Positions 36,508 to 46,676 are shown, numbered from the stretch's first letter. The stretch is DNA of 64,000 nucleotides from Acinetobacter variabilis (GCF_000369625.1 NZ_KB850113.1:1688077-1752076); one strand, 5' to 3'. Notes: generated by a model not told the origin, from the sequence alone. A program made the numbers and translations.

Positions 36508-39500
36508 TTATGTATGTGATTTCTTCATCGTCATTTGGCGAATTAAAACATACATAAATGGAATAAAAATTAGCACCAGTATCGTTCCAAAGATCACTCC
36601 ACCAAAAACACTGATTCCAATCTCACGACGACTGGCTGCACCAGCACCAAAAGCAAAGACCAGTGGCAGAATCCCAGCACCAAAGGCCAGAGATGTCATC
36701 AGGATTGGGCGCAAGCGCAGTGAAGCACCTTCAAGTGCAGCTTCAACTACCGATTTACCTTTTTCCTGAGCCAATGCCGCAAACTCTACGATTAAAATTG
36801 CATTCTTACAGGACAGACCAATCGTGGTCAGCAAAGCAATCTGGAAGTAAATATCATTCGGAAAATCTGCCAGAAAACTAAAAATGATATTCCCACCAAT
36901 CCCTAGAGGAATAGCGGACATGACCGCAGTCGGAATCGTCCAGCTTTCATATAAAGCGGCCAGGCACAGGAAAATGAAACCAATCGACACCAGATATAAC
37001 CAGATTGCCTGATTACTGGATTGTTTTTCCTCAAAGGATAAACCGCTCCAGACCACGTCAATGCCATCCTGTTCTGCCACCAGATTTTCAACATCTTGCA
37101 TCGCTTCACCAGAACTGGAACCTTTGACCATATCCGCTTGCATTTGCAGCGAGGTATAGCCCATAAAACGGTTGACCACCTCAGGACCACCACTCCAGTC
37201 CACCTGAGCGAAATTACTGAAAGGCACCATCTCGTTCAGGTCATTACGTACATGCCATTGCGCCAGATCTTCAGGTTTGGAACGGAATTCTGCATCGCCC
37301 TGCATAATCACCCGTTTAATCCGGCCACGATCAATAAAGTCATTAATATAATTACCCCCCCAGGCCGCTGAAAGCGTACTGTTGATTGCGGATTGACTCA
37401 GACCATTGGCCATAGCCTGTTTCTGGTCAATATTGACTTTCAGTTCGGCTTTTTCCGGATTGGAACGCTTATCCAGATTTTCAAAGCTACTATATTGAGC
37501 TGCTCCAGACTGCATATTCTGGAACTGCTCTTCCAGATACTGACGGCCATTACCGTTAATATCACGAATCCAGAAATCCAGGCCGTCGGTTTGCCCTAAA
37601 CCATTCACTGAAGCCGGCATGCTGATATTGACTTGAGCATCGCGGTTACTGCGAAAATGCTTCATAGCACGTTCACGAATCGCCTGCGCGGTATTTTCTT
37701 CTCCAGCACGGTCATCCCAATGCTTCAAGGCAACAAAACCGGTCGCCAGGTTCTGACCGGTACCTGAGAAGTTACGGCCATAACGTAGCATGACCAAGTC
37801 GATATTGTCCTTTTCTTCTTCCAGAAAATACTGACGAATCTGCTCACCGACCTGAATGGTGTTTTTCATTGGCGCGCCTTCCTGCAGCCGGATTTGCAGA
37901 TTCAGAATACCCTGGTCTTCACTCGGCAAAAAGCTGGTGGGTAAGGCGCGATAAAATAAAGCAAATACGCAGAGCAATCCGGCAAACAGCACCAGACTAA
38001 TGGCCTTATGTTGTAGAGTGACATTAGAAACTTTCAGATAACGATGCTTCAAACCATCCAGTTTCTGGTTAAACCAACTCGCCCACTTGGCAGGTTTTGG
38101 ATTTGGTTTTAGAATCAGCGCACAAAGTGCAGGTGTCAGAATCAGTGCGACCATCAGCGACAGAGACATCGCTGCCACGAGCGTAATCGAGAACTGACGA
38201 TAGATCACCCCGGTTGAGCCACCAAAAAATGCCATGGGAATAAAGACCGCGGTTAAAACCAGGGTAATCCCGATCAGTGCGCCGCTGATTTCCTGCATGG
38301 ATTCCAGCGCTGCTTCTTTGGCTGTAAGCTGCTGCTCATGCATCAGACGTTCAACGTTCTCTACCACCACAATGGCATCATCGACCAGCAAGCCAATGGC
38401 CAGTACTAAGGCAAACAAAGTCAGCGTATTAATACTCAGTCCCAAAACATAAAGTACTGCCATGGTTCCGAGTAAAACTACAGGCACAGTTACAGTCGGA
38501 ATTAAGGTGGCACGCCAGTTTTGCAGGAAGATAAACATCACAATGACGACCAGAATGACCGCCTCAAATAAAGTTTTAACGACTTCTTTAATCGATTCTT
38601 TAACAAACGGGGTATTGTCACGCGGATAAGCAATTTTATAGCCTTCCGGCAACTGCTGGGAGAGTCGCTCGATTTCAGCCTTGATCAGACTCGACGTCGC
38701 AATTGCATTGGCACCGGAGGCCAGTGAAATGCCCAGACCGGCAGAAGGATAACCGTTGGTGGTGCTATATGACTGATAATTTTCCGCACCCAATTCAACC
38801 CGTGCAACATCTTTTAAGTAGATAAAGCTACCATCCCGGGCAGACTTCACAATAATATTTTCAAATTCTTCGACTGTTTTTAAACGGCTGCCTGATGTGA
38901 CTTTGGCATTCAGATACTGATCATCGACTGTTGGCAAGTCACCAATTGCGCCGGCTGCCACTTGAGTATTTTGTGATTCAATCGCTGCCCGCACATCACT
39001 TGGCATCAGGTTATATTGTTTCAATTTTGCTGGATTCAGCCAGATGCGCATCGCGAACTGTGAACCAAAAACATCCACTTCCCCAATGCCATCAATTCGG
39101 GAAATATCCTGTTCCAGATGCGTGGTCAAATAATCAGACAGTTCAATATTGCTGCTACGCCGTGACTCATCATACAAACCGATGACCATATGGGTATCGC
39201 CAAGAGATTTGAAGACATTCACGCCCTGTCGCTGGACATCATCTGGCAAACGATTGAGAACCCCGTTAATCGCATTTTGAACCTGTACTTGTGCTGTATC
39301 TGGATCGGTACCATTTTCAAAACTGATGCTGATCCGGCTTCGACCTGAGGAATCACTGCTTGAGCTGAAATACAGCAAGCGGTCGATACCTTTAATTTGC
39401 TGTTCCAGCACCTGGGTCACGCTTTCTTCTACTGTTTCTGCAGATGCACCGGTATAGGTTGTTGCCACAGTAATACGAGGCGGTGCAATATCCGGATAAC

Positions 39501-39603
39501 GTTCAACAGGTAAATTCATCACCGCAAAAAGTCCAATGGCCATGACTACAATGGCCAGCACACCTGCAAAAATAGGACGATGAATGAAAAACTTAGACAG
39601 CAT
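36508..39603 (-). CDS. RND-family (HAE1) efflux permease, first of tandem pair
   Basis: 1031 residues with the same plan as its neighbour. Starts MLSKFFIHRPIFAGVLAIV. Catalytic aspartates in LLVDDAIVVVENVERLM and lysine in GLSCKNAILIVEFAAL. The periplasmic regions share many identical blocks with the downstream gene (INDFIDRG-IKRVIMQG-AE-RSKPEDLA-WHVRN), so the pair arose by tandem duplication and then diverged. Adaptor and outer-membrane partner genes are missing here. A multidrug or dye exporter is the family expectation. Confidence 0.92.
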   Translation of the reverse strand: MLSKFFIHRPIFAGVLAIVVMAIGLFAVMNLPVERYPDIAPPRITVATTYTGASAETVEESVTQVLEQQIKGIDRLLYFSSSSDSSGRSRISISFENGTDPDTAQVQVQNAINGVLNRLPDDVQRQGVNVFKSLGDTHMVIGLYDESRRSSNIELSDYLTTHLEQDISRIDGIGEVDVFGSQFAMRIWLNPAKLKQYNLMPSDVRAAIESQNTQVAAGAIGDLPTVDDQYLNAKVTSGSRLKTVEEFENIIVKSARDGSFIYLKDVARVELGAENYQSYSTTNGYPSAGLGISLASGANAIATSSLIKAEIERLSQQLPEGYKIAYPRDNTPFVKESIKEVVKTLFEAVILVVIVMFIFLQNWRATLIPTVTVPVVLLGTMAVLYVLGLSINTLTLFALVLAIGLLVDDAIVVVENVERLMHEQQLTAKEAALESMQEISGALIGITLVLTAVFIPMAFFGGSTGVIYRQFSITLVAAMSLSLMVALILTPALCALILKPNPKPAKWASWFNQKLDGLKHRYLKVSNVTLQHKAISLVLFAGLLCVFALFYRALPTSFLPSEDQGILNLQIRLQEGAPMKNTIQVGEQIRQYFLEEEKDNIDLVMLRYGRNFSGTGQNLATGFVALKHWDDRAGEENTAQAIRERAMKHFRSNRDAQVNISMPASVNGLGQTDGLDFWIRDINGNGRQYLEEQFQNMQSGAAQYSSFENLDKRSNPEKAELKVNIDQKQAMANGLSQSAINSTLSAAWGGNYINDFIDRGRIKRVIMQGDAEFRSKPEDLAQWHVRNDLNEMVPFSNFAQVDWSGGPEVVNRFMGYTSLQMQADMVKGSSSGEAMQDVENLVAEQDGIDVVWSGLSFEEKQSSNQAIWLYLVSIGFIFLCLAALYESWTIPTAVMSAIPLGIGGNIIFSFLADFPNDIYFQIALLTTIGLSCKNAILIVEFAALAQEKGKSVVEAALEGASLRLRPILMTSLAFGAGILPLVFAFGAGAASRREIGISVFGGVIFGTILVLIFIPFMYVLIRQMTMKKSHT

Positions 39604-39810
39604 AAGTCTGAATCACTTTGAATTTAATGAATTATGGAAAGCGTTGCATTATTGAGTCAGCTTAAGGATATTCAGGCAGTGGCCTAGAGAATGCAAGGCT
39701 TGATCACAGAAAAATATGTATAAAATTGAATCATGAAGAAAATATGAAGATTTTGCCTTTCATCTAGCTATTTCAACAATTTATAAGGTTATTATTTTTA
39801 TTTTAGGCAT

Positions 39811-39840
39811 AAAAAAACCCTGCTTGCGCAGGGTTTTTTT
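39811..39840 (-). terminator. Terminator of aceA
   Basis: AAAAAAACCCTGC / GCAGGGTTTTTTT stem with a four-base loop, 20 bp past the aceA stop. Confidence 0.88.
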
Positions 39841-39859
39841 AGAATCGATTCAGAGCTGA

Positions 39860-41461
39860 TTAAGCAGAGAATTGGTTCATTGTGTTTTTCGCATCGTCAC
39901 CCGCTTTAAGCGCGTTGTCACCAGCGAAGATTTCTTTGTGGTCATCACCGATGTCAGAACCAGCCATTGCTTGGTGTTTCACACAAGCGATACCACCGCG
40001 GATTTCTTTACGTTGTACGCCAGCAACATACGCCAACATACCTTCAGAACCGAAGTAACCTTGAGCAAGCTCGTGAGTAGAAAGAGCAGCTGTGTGGTAA
40101 GTAGGCAGAGTGATCAAGTGGTGGAACACGCCTGCTTCACGAGAAGCGTCTGCTTGGAATGTACGAACTTTTTCGTCAGCTTCAGCAGCCAATTCAGAAT
40201 CGTCGTACTCAGCGCTCATCAATTTAGCACGGTCGTATGCAGATACGTCTTTACCTTCAGCAACCCAACGGTCATACGCTTGTTGACGGAAGTTCAGTGT
40301 CCAGTTGAATGATGGAGAGTTGTTGTAAACAAGTTTCGCATTTGGCACAACTTCACGTACACGGTTAACCATGTGAGCGATTTCAGCTACGTTTGGAGTC
40401 GCAGTTTCGATCCAAAGAAGGTCAGCACCGTTTTGTAAGCTAGTGATACAGTCAAGTACAACGCGGTCGATCTGAGTGCCTTCACGGAACTGGTACAAGC
40501 CAGAAGCAAGACGTTTAGGACGGTGAAGTTTGCCGTCACGTTTGATCAGGATTTCGTCTTCTTGTGCTTCAGAGATGTCAATTTCTTGAGTGTCTAAGTA
40601 GCTGATGTATTGAGAAGCGATGTCGCCTGGCTCTTTAACCACTGGGATTTTTTGAGTCAAGTCAGCGCCTTCAGAGTCAGTACGTGCAACGATGATACCG
40701 TCGTTAAGACCCATTTCAAGGAATGCATAGCGAAGAGCGTGGATTTTCGCGATGAAGTCTTCGTGAGGAACTGTAACTTTACCAGCTTGGTGACCACATT
40801 GTTTCGCATCAGAAACCTGGTTTTCGATTTGAAGTGCACACGCACCCGCTTCGATCATTTTCTTAGCTAGTAAGTAAGTCGCTTCTTCGTTACCAAAACC
40901 AGCGTCGATGTCCGCAATGATTGGCACAACGTGAGTTTGGAAGTTATCGATTTGTGAAGTGATTTCAGCAGCTTTAGCTGTATCACCAGCGTCTTGAGCT
41001 TTTTTAAGTGCGCGGAACAGGTCGTTCAGTTCTTTCGCATCAGCTTGACGTAAGAATGTGTAGATTTCTTCGATCAATGCAGGAACAGAAGTTTTTTCGT
41101 GCATAGATTGGTCAGGAAGAGGACCGAATTCTGAACGAAGTGCAGCAACCATCCAGCCAGAAAGGTAGATATAGCGACGTTCAGTTGTACCGAAGTATTT
41201 TTTGTTCGCAATCATTTTTTGCTGAGCGATGAAACCGTGCCAGCAGCCTAGTGATTGAGTGTATTTGCTAGAGTCTGCATCATAAGCAGCCATATCACGA
41301 CGCATAATCGCCGCTGTATATTTAGCAATGTCTAAACCAGTTTTGAAACGGTTTTGAAGTTGCATACGCGCAGCATCTTCAGGACTGATGTCTGCCCAAG
41401 TGTTACCGAATTTCGCTTTTAATTCGCGGATTGCATCAATCGCTGTTTGGTATGTAGTCAT
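39860..41461 (-). CDS. aceA: Isocitrate lyase, large (about 530-residue) type
   Basis: First enzyme of the glyoxylate shunt: isocitrate to glyoxylate and succinate. 533 residues, about 100 longer than the enteric form and typical of Acinetobacter and Pseudomonas. The catalytic cysteine motif reads AKQCGHQAGK near residue 218, and metal/substrate motifs include PIIADIDAGFGN, ACALQIENQ and YNNSPSFNW. The C-terminal extension ends in a serine/alanine tail. Needed for growth on acetate, fatty acids and alkanes, with MaeB. Codon use is highly optimised, as in strongly expressed genes. Confidence 0.95.
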   Translation of the reverse strand: MTTYQTAIDAIRELKAKFGNTWADISPEDAARMQLQNRFKTGLDIAKYTAAIMRRDMAAYDADSSKYTQSLGCWHGFIAQQKMIANKKYFGTTERRYIYLSGWMVAALRSEFGPLPDQSMHEKTSVPALIEEIYTFLRQADAKELNDLFRALKKAQDAGDTAKAAEITSQIDNFQTHVVPIIADIDAGFGNEEATYLLAKKMIEAGACALQIENQVSDAKQCGHQAGKVTVPHEDFIAKIHALRYAFLEMGLNDGIIVARTDSEGADLTQKIPVVKEPGDIASQYISYLDTQEIDISEAQEDEILIKRDGKLHRPKRLASGLYQFREGTQIDRVVLDCITSLQNGADLLWIETATPNVAEIAHMVNRVREVVPNAKLVYNNSPSFNWTLNFRQQAYDRWVAEGKDVSAYDRAKLMSAEYDDSELAAEADEKVRTFQADASREAGVFHHLITLPTYHTAALSTHELAQGYFGSEGMLAYVAGVQRKEIRGGIACVKHQAMAGSDIGDDHKEIFAGDNALKAGDDAKNTMNQFSA

Positions 41462-41859
41462 GATATATTCCTGTATTAATATTAGGATTTTTCTGCAACG
41501 AACCGCTCAAATCACACCCTCAATGACTTGTTCAGATTTTCGACGATCCGTTGGGATAGCTAAAGATTAGTGGGCTTCGAAAAATTAATCCAATATTCTG
41601 CAAGAATTATCATTATTTATTTAAAAAATATGTAGATGAAAGTCTAATTATATATTGATCAATTTTTTATAAGTTATTGTATTTTATATTTTATTTTTGA
41701 ATTTTTGAAATTGGATTTTGTCTAAAACATCAGCAATAAGAGCAAAAAATATTCATTAGACTTAAGTCTTGCAAGACTTTAGCAGCGCCTAATTTCAGCA
41801 ATTTTTGTTTATTTTATGAGCCTTAAAACCTAGAATACTTATTTCAAAGGAATTATTTT
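41462..41859. other. AT-rich region upstream of aceA
   Basis: About 400 bases with no supported gene. It should hold the aceA promoter and its control sites. Several TTGCA-like and AT-rich words are present, but I see no certain operator. Near 41766-41781 there is a short inverted repeat (AAGTCTTGCAAGACTT). Confidence 0.5.
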
Positions 41860-42117
41860 TCATTTATTTGTTGAAATATTTTTTATCAAACCTGGCACAT
41901 TATTTGCTAATTCCCTCTGTTTTTCAGAAATACCTTTCTTTCGTTTTAGAGGCAGCCAGATTTCCTTTCTGCTTTTAAAAATAGAGAAGGATTCAGGCTG
42001 GCAAAATCTGCGGTGAAAGAGACTCCAAAAAGGCATTTCAGTACAATCAGCTGGGCTTTTTTTCATCAGTTGCGTACACAAGTTATAGTAGTTATGGCAT
42101 AATCCATATAATTTCAT
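41860..42117 (-). CDS. Possible small hypothetical protein, 85 residues
   Basis: An ORF with an ATG 25 bp from the divergent LysR start. The protein is basic, has four cysteines and no membrane segment or known motif (MKLYGLCHNYYNLCTQLMKK...). The AT-rich surroundings make such an ORF less likely by chance in this length, but there is no ribosome binding site of note and codon use is atypical. It could be chance. Confidence 0.25.
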   Translation of the reverse strand: MKLYGLCHNYYNLCTQLMKKSPADCTEMPFWSLFHRRFCQPESFSIFKSRKEIWLPLKRKKGISEKQRELANNVPGLIKNISTNK

Positions 42118-42141
42118 AATTTTATTTTCGGTATTTTTTTT

Positions 42142-43131
42142 ATGAATCTGGAGCGGGTCGATCTTAATCTCCTCATTTATCTTGACGTACTTTTACGTGA
42201 AAAAAATGTCACGCGTGCAGCAGAACAACTTGGGGTAACCCAGCCTGCGATGAGTAACATTTTACGTCGCTTACGAAATTTATTTAATGATCCTCTCCTG
42301 ATTCGCTCTTCTGAAGGTATGACCCCAACAGAACGTGCGCTAGAACTCCAACCTCGTATCCGTGACGCCTTAGCGGATCTTTCTATGATTCTGGAACCGC
42401 GTACCGAGTTCCGCCCTTATACTTCAAACCGTGTTTTCCGCATCATGACTTCAGATTATGCTGAAGCTACACTGGTACCACGCTTGGTGAAAGCATTACG
42501 TTCAGAAGCACCGAATGTGGTTCTCGACTTCTTAACCCCAAGTGATGTGTCCTATCGTGACATGGAACAAGGTAAAGTTGATCTGGCGATTAACCGTTTT
42601 AATGAAATTCCGCAAAGCTTCCATCAGGTACTGGTTTGGCGTGACAGCTTTTCTTGCCTGTTAAATAACAAGCATCCGGCTGCGGGCAACCTGAATCTGA
42701 AAAGCTATCTGGATGCACAGCATATCTGGGTATCGAAAACCGGTATGGGCGTTGGCTTTGGGGTAAACCCTGAGAAACAGGCGGGTCTCGGCTGGATTGA
42801 TCAGGCGCTTGAACGTATTGGCCAAAAACGTAAGATTTCGGTATTTACCCGTCATTATCAGATGCCTGGTCTTCTGGCTGCCAATGTCGATCTTGTAGCA
42901 ACATTACCGACCCGTATTGCACGTCTGCAAGCCAAAAACCAGAACTTACTCATTAAAGATCCACCATTCTATATTCCTGAGTTTGAATTGAAGATGGCGT
43001 GGTGTCCTTTATTGCATCATCATCCCGCCCATCGCTGGTTACGTCAGCTGATTCTATATGTAGCCCGTCAGATGATCGAAGAAGAAAATCGTGAATTTTT
43101 AATGAATAATTCGCAATTTTCGCATTATTGA
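42142..43131 (+). CDS. LysR-type transcriptional regulator (NodD/NahR-like)
   Basis: 329 residues. N-terminal helix-turn-helix: LDVLLREKNVTRAAEQLG, then VTQPAMSNILRRLRNLFND, typical of the NodD/NahR/LeuO branch. The effector domain follows (about 95-310; RIMTSDYAEATLVPRLVKAL). No target is obvious: upstream on the other strand is a doubtful small ORF and then aceA, downstream is a transporter gene. Control of aceA is possible but unproven. Confidence 0.88.
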   Translation: MNLERVDLNLLIYLDVLLREKNVTRAAEQLGVTQPAMSNILRRLRNLFNDPLLIRSSEGMTPTERALELQPRIRDALADLSMILEPRTEFRPYTSNRVFRIMTSDYAEATLVPRLVKALRSEAPNVVLDFLTPSDVSYRDMEQGKVDLAINRFNEIPQSFHQVLVWRDSFSCLLNNKHPAAGNLNLKSYLDAQHIWVSKTGMGVGFGVNPEKQAGLGWIDQALERIGQKRKISVFTRHYQMPGLLAANVDLVATLPTRIARLQAKNQNLLIKDPPFYIPEFELKMAWCPLLHHHPAHRWLRQLILYVARQMIEEENREFLMNNSQFSHY

Positions 43132-43262
43132 ATTGAATATTAGCTAAATTGCTCATTTTTAAGCTTATACTCTAGAGACTTGAGTTCCTTTATTTGTACC
43201 TCAAGTCTTTTTTTGTGTTAAAAATATTTTTAGCTAGATCATATTAATCCACAGGTGGATTC

Positions 43263-44585
43263 GTGAGCCTCTTTCAAAACATCGTGATTATCTTATTACT
43301 CATCGCGGGGGCCGGTTTTTTATCATTAACAGAAATCGCGCTTGCAGGTGCTCGTAAGGTCAAATTAAAAATTTTGGCTGAATCGGGAGATATTCGCGCT
43401 CAAAAAGTTTTAGATTTACAAGAAAACTCTGCTGACTTTTTTGCAGCGTCCCAAATCGGCTTAAACGCCGTTGCCATTTTAGGCGGTATTTTAGGTGAAG
43501 GCGCCTTCCGCCCTTATATCATCAATTTACTTTCCAGATTTTATCAAGGTCCCTGGACTGAAACGATTGCGTTCAGCTTGTCCTTCACTGCAGTGACTTC
43601 ATTATTTATTCTGTTTGCGGACTTGATGCCAAAACGTCTGGCCATGATCGCTCCAGAAAAAATTTCTGTCTCGGTGATTAATCCGATTCAGGTATTTATC
43701 AAAATCTGTAAACCATTGGCCTGGTTCATCAATGCCATTGCGAACCTGTTGTTCCGCTTGTTTAAAGTGAATACCATCCGAGACGACAATATTACCTTCG
43801 CGGATATTTCAGCGGTAATGGATGCGGGTGCTCAGGCAGGTGTGTTACAGAAACAGGAACATCACTTTATTGAGAATGTGTTTGAGCTTGAAGAACGTAA
43901 TGTTCCTTCCAGTATGACGACTCGTGAAAATGTGGTGTTCTTTACCTTGAAAGAATCTGAAGCCAGTATTCGCCAAAAACTGGCTGAATTTCCTTATTCC
44001 AAGTTCCTAGTCTGTAATGAAAATATCGACGATGTAATTGGCTATGTCGACTCCAAAGATATTCTGGTTCGTATTCTGAATAATCAGTCTTTACTTCAGT
44101 TAAATGAAAATACCATCCGTACGGTTCTGACCATTCCAGATACACTGACTCTATCTGAATTACTGGATCGCTTCCGTTCGACCAAGGAAAAGTTTGCAGT
44201 CGTTATTAATGAATATGCCTTGGTCGTAGGTGTGATTACTCTTTCCGACATCATGATTACCGTGATGGGCGACTGGGTTACTCCTCTGGAAGAAGACCAG
44301 CAGATCATTAAGCGTGACAGCAATTCATGGCTGATTGATGGCAGTACGCCTATTGAAGACATCAAACATGCGCTGGAAATTGATGAAATGCCAGATGAAG
44401 AGAACTATGAAACTCTGGCTGGTTTTATGATGTTCAAGCTGCGCAAGATTCCACGTCCTGCAGATATTGTGCTACATGCGGGTTACAAGTTTGAAGTTGT
44501 CGATGTTGATCATTTCAAGATTGACCAGTTACTGGTTACACGTATGCTGGAAGTAAAAAAGCCACCGACAGAAGAATCAGAATAA
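43263..44585 (+). CDS. CNNM/CBS/CorC-HlyC domain protein, PaeA (YtfL)-like
   Basis: 440 residues from a GTG start preceded by AGGTGG. N-terminal CNNM (DUF21) domain with about four membrane helices (IVIILLLIAGAGFLSLTEIALAGARKVK, key part SLTEIALA), then CBS domains (FLVCNENIDDVIGYVDSKDIL; FAVVINEYALVVGVITLSDI) and a C-terminal CorC_HlyC domain (SWLIDGSTPIEDIK...YKFEVVDVDHFKIDQLLV). Length and sequence blocks follow E. coli YtfL/PaeA, reported to act in polyamine export, closely. Other members move Mg2+ or Co2+, so substrate stays open. Confidence 0.85.
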   Translation: MSLFQNIVIILLLIAGAGFLSLTEIALAGARKVKLKILAESGDIRAQKVLDLQENSADFFAASQIGLNAVAILGGILGEGAFRPYIINLLSRFYQGPWTETIAFSLSFTAVTSLFILFADLMPKRLAMIAPEKISVSVINPIQVFIKICKPLAWFINAIANLLFRLFKVNTIRDDNITFADISAVMDAGAQAGVLQKQEHHFIENVFELEERNVPSSMTTRENVVFFTLKESEASIRQKLAEFPYSKFLVCNENIDDVIGYVDSKDILVRILNNQSLLQLNENTIRTVLTIPDTLTLSELLDRFRSTKEKFAVVINEYALVVGVITLSDIMITVMGDWVTPLEEDQQIIKRDSNSWLIDGSTPIEDIKHALEIDEMPDEENYETLAGFMMFKLRKIPRPADIVLHAGYKFEVVDVDHFKIDQLLVTRMLEVKKPPTEESE

Positions 44586-44640
44586 TCTGGTTCTTCTTCA
44601 ATTTTTTTAAAATTCCAAAAACAATAATAATGAAATTTTT

Positions 44641-44919
44641 ATGAATATTGCTGCGTTACTCGCCTGTCTGAGTTTTTATTCGGCCTTATATTTATTCTAT
44701 TTCTTCTTTATGCAAGACCAACAGCCTGTATTTCTGATTATAGCAATTGTGCTCATTTTACTTTCAATCTGGCTGACTCCCTATCCTTATGAGCGGCGCC
44801 GGCAAGGATTTGATTCGACTTTAAGAATAGGCGAATATTTTTATTATCCGCTCATTACCTGGTGGCGGCTGTTTATACTTCCTGTGCGCTGGCTGCTTTC
44901 CCTATTTTATTCTCATTAA
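44641..44919 (+). CDS. Small membrane protein of unknown function, 92 residues
   Basis: Two or three hydrophobic segments (residues 4-24 and 29-46, and a weaker one near 70-90), with a charged loop YPYERRRQGFDSTLRIGEYFYYP between. I do not recognise a family. It follows the PaeA-like gene by 55 bp on the same strand and ends at a bidirectional terminator, so it may be the last gene of that unit. Confidence 0.6.
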   Translation: MNIAALLACLSFYSALYLFYFFFMQDQQPVFLIIAIVLILLSIWLTPYPYERRRQGFDSTLRIGEYFYYPLITWWRLFILPVRWLLSLFYSH

Positions 44920-44944
44920 AAAAGCACCCAAAGGTGCTTTTTTT
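44918..44944. terminator. Bidirectional terminator
   Basis: AAAAAAGCACC / GGTGCTTTTTTT with a four-base loop, between the convergent genes ending at 44919 and 44959. Confidence 0.85.
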
Positions 44945-44958
44945 ACATTCAATTCAGT

Positions 44959-45465
44959 TTAGATTTTTGATAGAAGTGCTTCAAGGACTGCCTGATAATG
45001 GATCTGGATATCTTCCTGCAAGATTTTGTAGGCATTATCAAATTGCACCATTGGCCAGCCTTCTTTCCAGAATGGGAAAATATTGTGCAGGTCATGAGTG
45101 ACGACCGCATCTTCACGTAGAATCGCCTGCGCAATCTGCGCCAGTACAAAGGCAGTTTCCGCACCATCAATTGCCAGGTAATCAATACCACGTACTTTTA
45201 AAATACGGATACGGTCTTTCTTATAGCGGATTTTTTTGATTTGTGCTTCATTCAGATTCAGGGCCAGAGAAACTGCTTCAACAAATTTTTCTTCAAATGA
45301 CTGATTCAATACAACCAGCGCCTGTTTATGCGCTTCCTGACGACCCGCTTTACCACCTTGACGAATGACTTCTTTTGCTTCCGTATCTAGCTCATCATTC
45401 TTCATGGTTTGAAGGATGTCTAAAATTTCGATGTCGCTTAGCGTCGCAGGAGATTGATCAGTCAT
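44959..45465 (-). CDS. Hypothetical cytoplasmic protein, 168 residues
   Basis: No recognised domain. The N-terminal third is helical and charged (SDIEILDILQTMKNDELDTEAKEVI, key part DILQTMKNDEL); the middle has RIRILKVRGIDYLAIDGAE, which looks like a beta hairpin; the C-terminus is alpha-helical. No signal or membrane segment. Codon use is like that of core neighbours. Single gene on the minus strand. Confidence 0.65.
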   Translation of the reverse strand: MTDQSPATLSDIEILDILQTMKNDELDTEAKEVIRQGGKAGRQEAHKQALVVLNQSFEEKFVEAVSLALNLNEAQIKKIRYKKDRIRILKVRGIDYLAIDGAETAFVLAQIAQAILREDAVVTHDLHNIFPFWKEGWPMVQFDNAYKILQEDIQIHYQAVLEALLSKI

Positions 45466-45633
45466 AAACTGTCCCTAAAAAATAAATATGCAATGGACTA
45501 TTTTCGCATAAATCCTCACTAAAAAATTAAAATCTTTAGCTTCAACTCTAATAATTGCAAAATCCAGATCATCTTTATCATTCTGGCGTAAATTGGCTAT
45601 AGTAGGCGGCAAGTTTTTTATTTACTTTTTATT

Positions 45634-46362
45634 ATGCAAACCAAACAGATTGATCTTTTATTGCAGCAACTTAAATTGCTTTATCCCGCTGCCTTCAGAA
45701 GAAATTATCTGTTTTATGGCCAGATCAAGACCAAGGGTATTTTAAGTGATCTCAAGGAACTGATTCCCTGGGTGCTGGCTGCCATGATCTTTGTACCGAT
45801 TAGCCTGGTTCTCAAAGATGTTTATTCCTCTAAGCTATCAACTGCCCCAGACTTTCAGGCGCAAGCTTATGCAATTCTGACTATTCTGTTATTTCTGATG
45901 CTGGTGGTTCCACTAGTGATCAAGCAGATCCGGCACTCTTCTCATTCCCTCTATCAGTTTTTAAGACATACACCGATTAAACTCACTGTAGTCATTGTGC
46001 TGGAAGCGCTGAATCTGGTTTTTCTACAAAGCAGTATGACCATGTGGATTCTATTCTTTTTCGGGATCAGTTTTGGTTTTGTACGGTTCTATAAAGAAAA
46101 TATGTTCCGCCCTGCTACCAATAGCACTGAACAATATCAACTGCAGCAGTTACGTCGCATCTGTTTCTGGGCTTATCAACAAACCTGGAAACTACGTCTG
46201 AAATTATTTTTTCATTCCAAGCCGACCTCCCCAAATGAAGAATTGAAAAATCAGCTTCAGCACTATGCGGATTTACATACCCGCTTGTTTAAACTGGAAC
46301 ATGAGCAGTGCAAGAAGATTAAATACATCGATATCGATACTTATCTGGACGAGCACCTGTAA
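45634..46362 (+). CDS. Hypothetical membrane protein, upstream member of a related pair
   Basis: 242 residues. Four hydrophobic segments, two (about 48-64 and 82-103) and two more (about 122-150), framed by a cytoplasmic head (LLLQQLKLLYPAAFRRNYLFYG) and a helical tail (LQQLRRICFWAYQQTW ... YADLHTRLFKLEHEQCKKIKYIDIDTYL). The protein at 46712 has the same plan with matching head and tail motifs. Family unknown. Confidence 0.65.
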   Translation: MQTKQIDLLLQQLKLLYPAAFRRNYLFYGQIKTKGILSDLKELIPWVLAAMIFVPISLVLKDVYSSKLSTAPDFQAQAYAILTILLFLMLVVPLVIKQIRHSSHSLYQFLRHTPIKLTVVIVLEALNLVFLQSSMTMWILFFFGISFGFVRFYKENMFRPATNSTEQYQLQQLRRICFWAYQQTWKLRLKLFFHSKPTSPNEELKNQLQHYADLHTRLFKLEHEQCKKIKYIDIDTYLDEHL

Positions 46363-46532
46363 ATGTTTTATGAATCACGGCCTGAAATAGAAAATTACAT
46401 GACTTCTCACGCTTATCATCTAGCACTATGGATTTAATTTTTTAATTTAAACTACTGAATTGCTTGAAAATAAAGCAAACGTATTGAAATTTACTTGCCA
46501 AGCTTTATTTCGTCCTCTATTATTGCGCACAT

Positions 46533-46618
46533 GCCCGAGTGGTGAAATCGGTAGACACAGGGGATTTAAAATCCCCCGCCCACAAAGCGTGCCAGTTCGA
46601 GTCTGGCCTCGGGCACCA
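46533..46618 (+). tRNA. tRNA-Leu (anticodon UAA)
   Basis: 86 nt with encoded CCA. Acceptor GCCCGAG / CTCGGGC, anticodon stem GGGGA / TCCCC, loop TTTAAAA giving UAA, class II variable arm, T-arm with GTTCGAGTC. It reads UUA/UUG leucine codons, which are common in this AT-rich genome. Confidence 0.96.
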
Positions 46619-46653
46619 TTTTAATTCTGATTAGAATGGTGCAATGAAAATCT

Positions 46654-46676
46654 CCAGCATTCAGCTGGTTTTTTTT
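46654..46676 (+). terminator. Terminator of tRNA-Leu
   Basis: CCAGC / GCTGG stem, five-base loop, T-run of eight. Another weak inverted repeat, CACCATT / AATGGTG (46615-46641), uses the tRNA 3' end. Confidence 0.75.
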
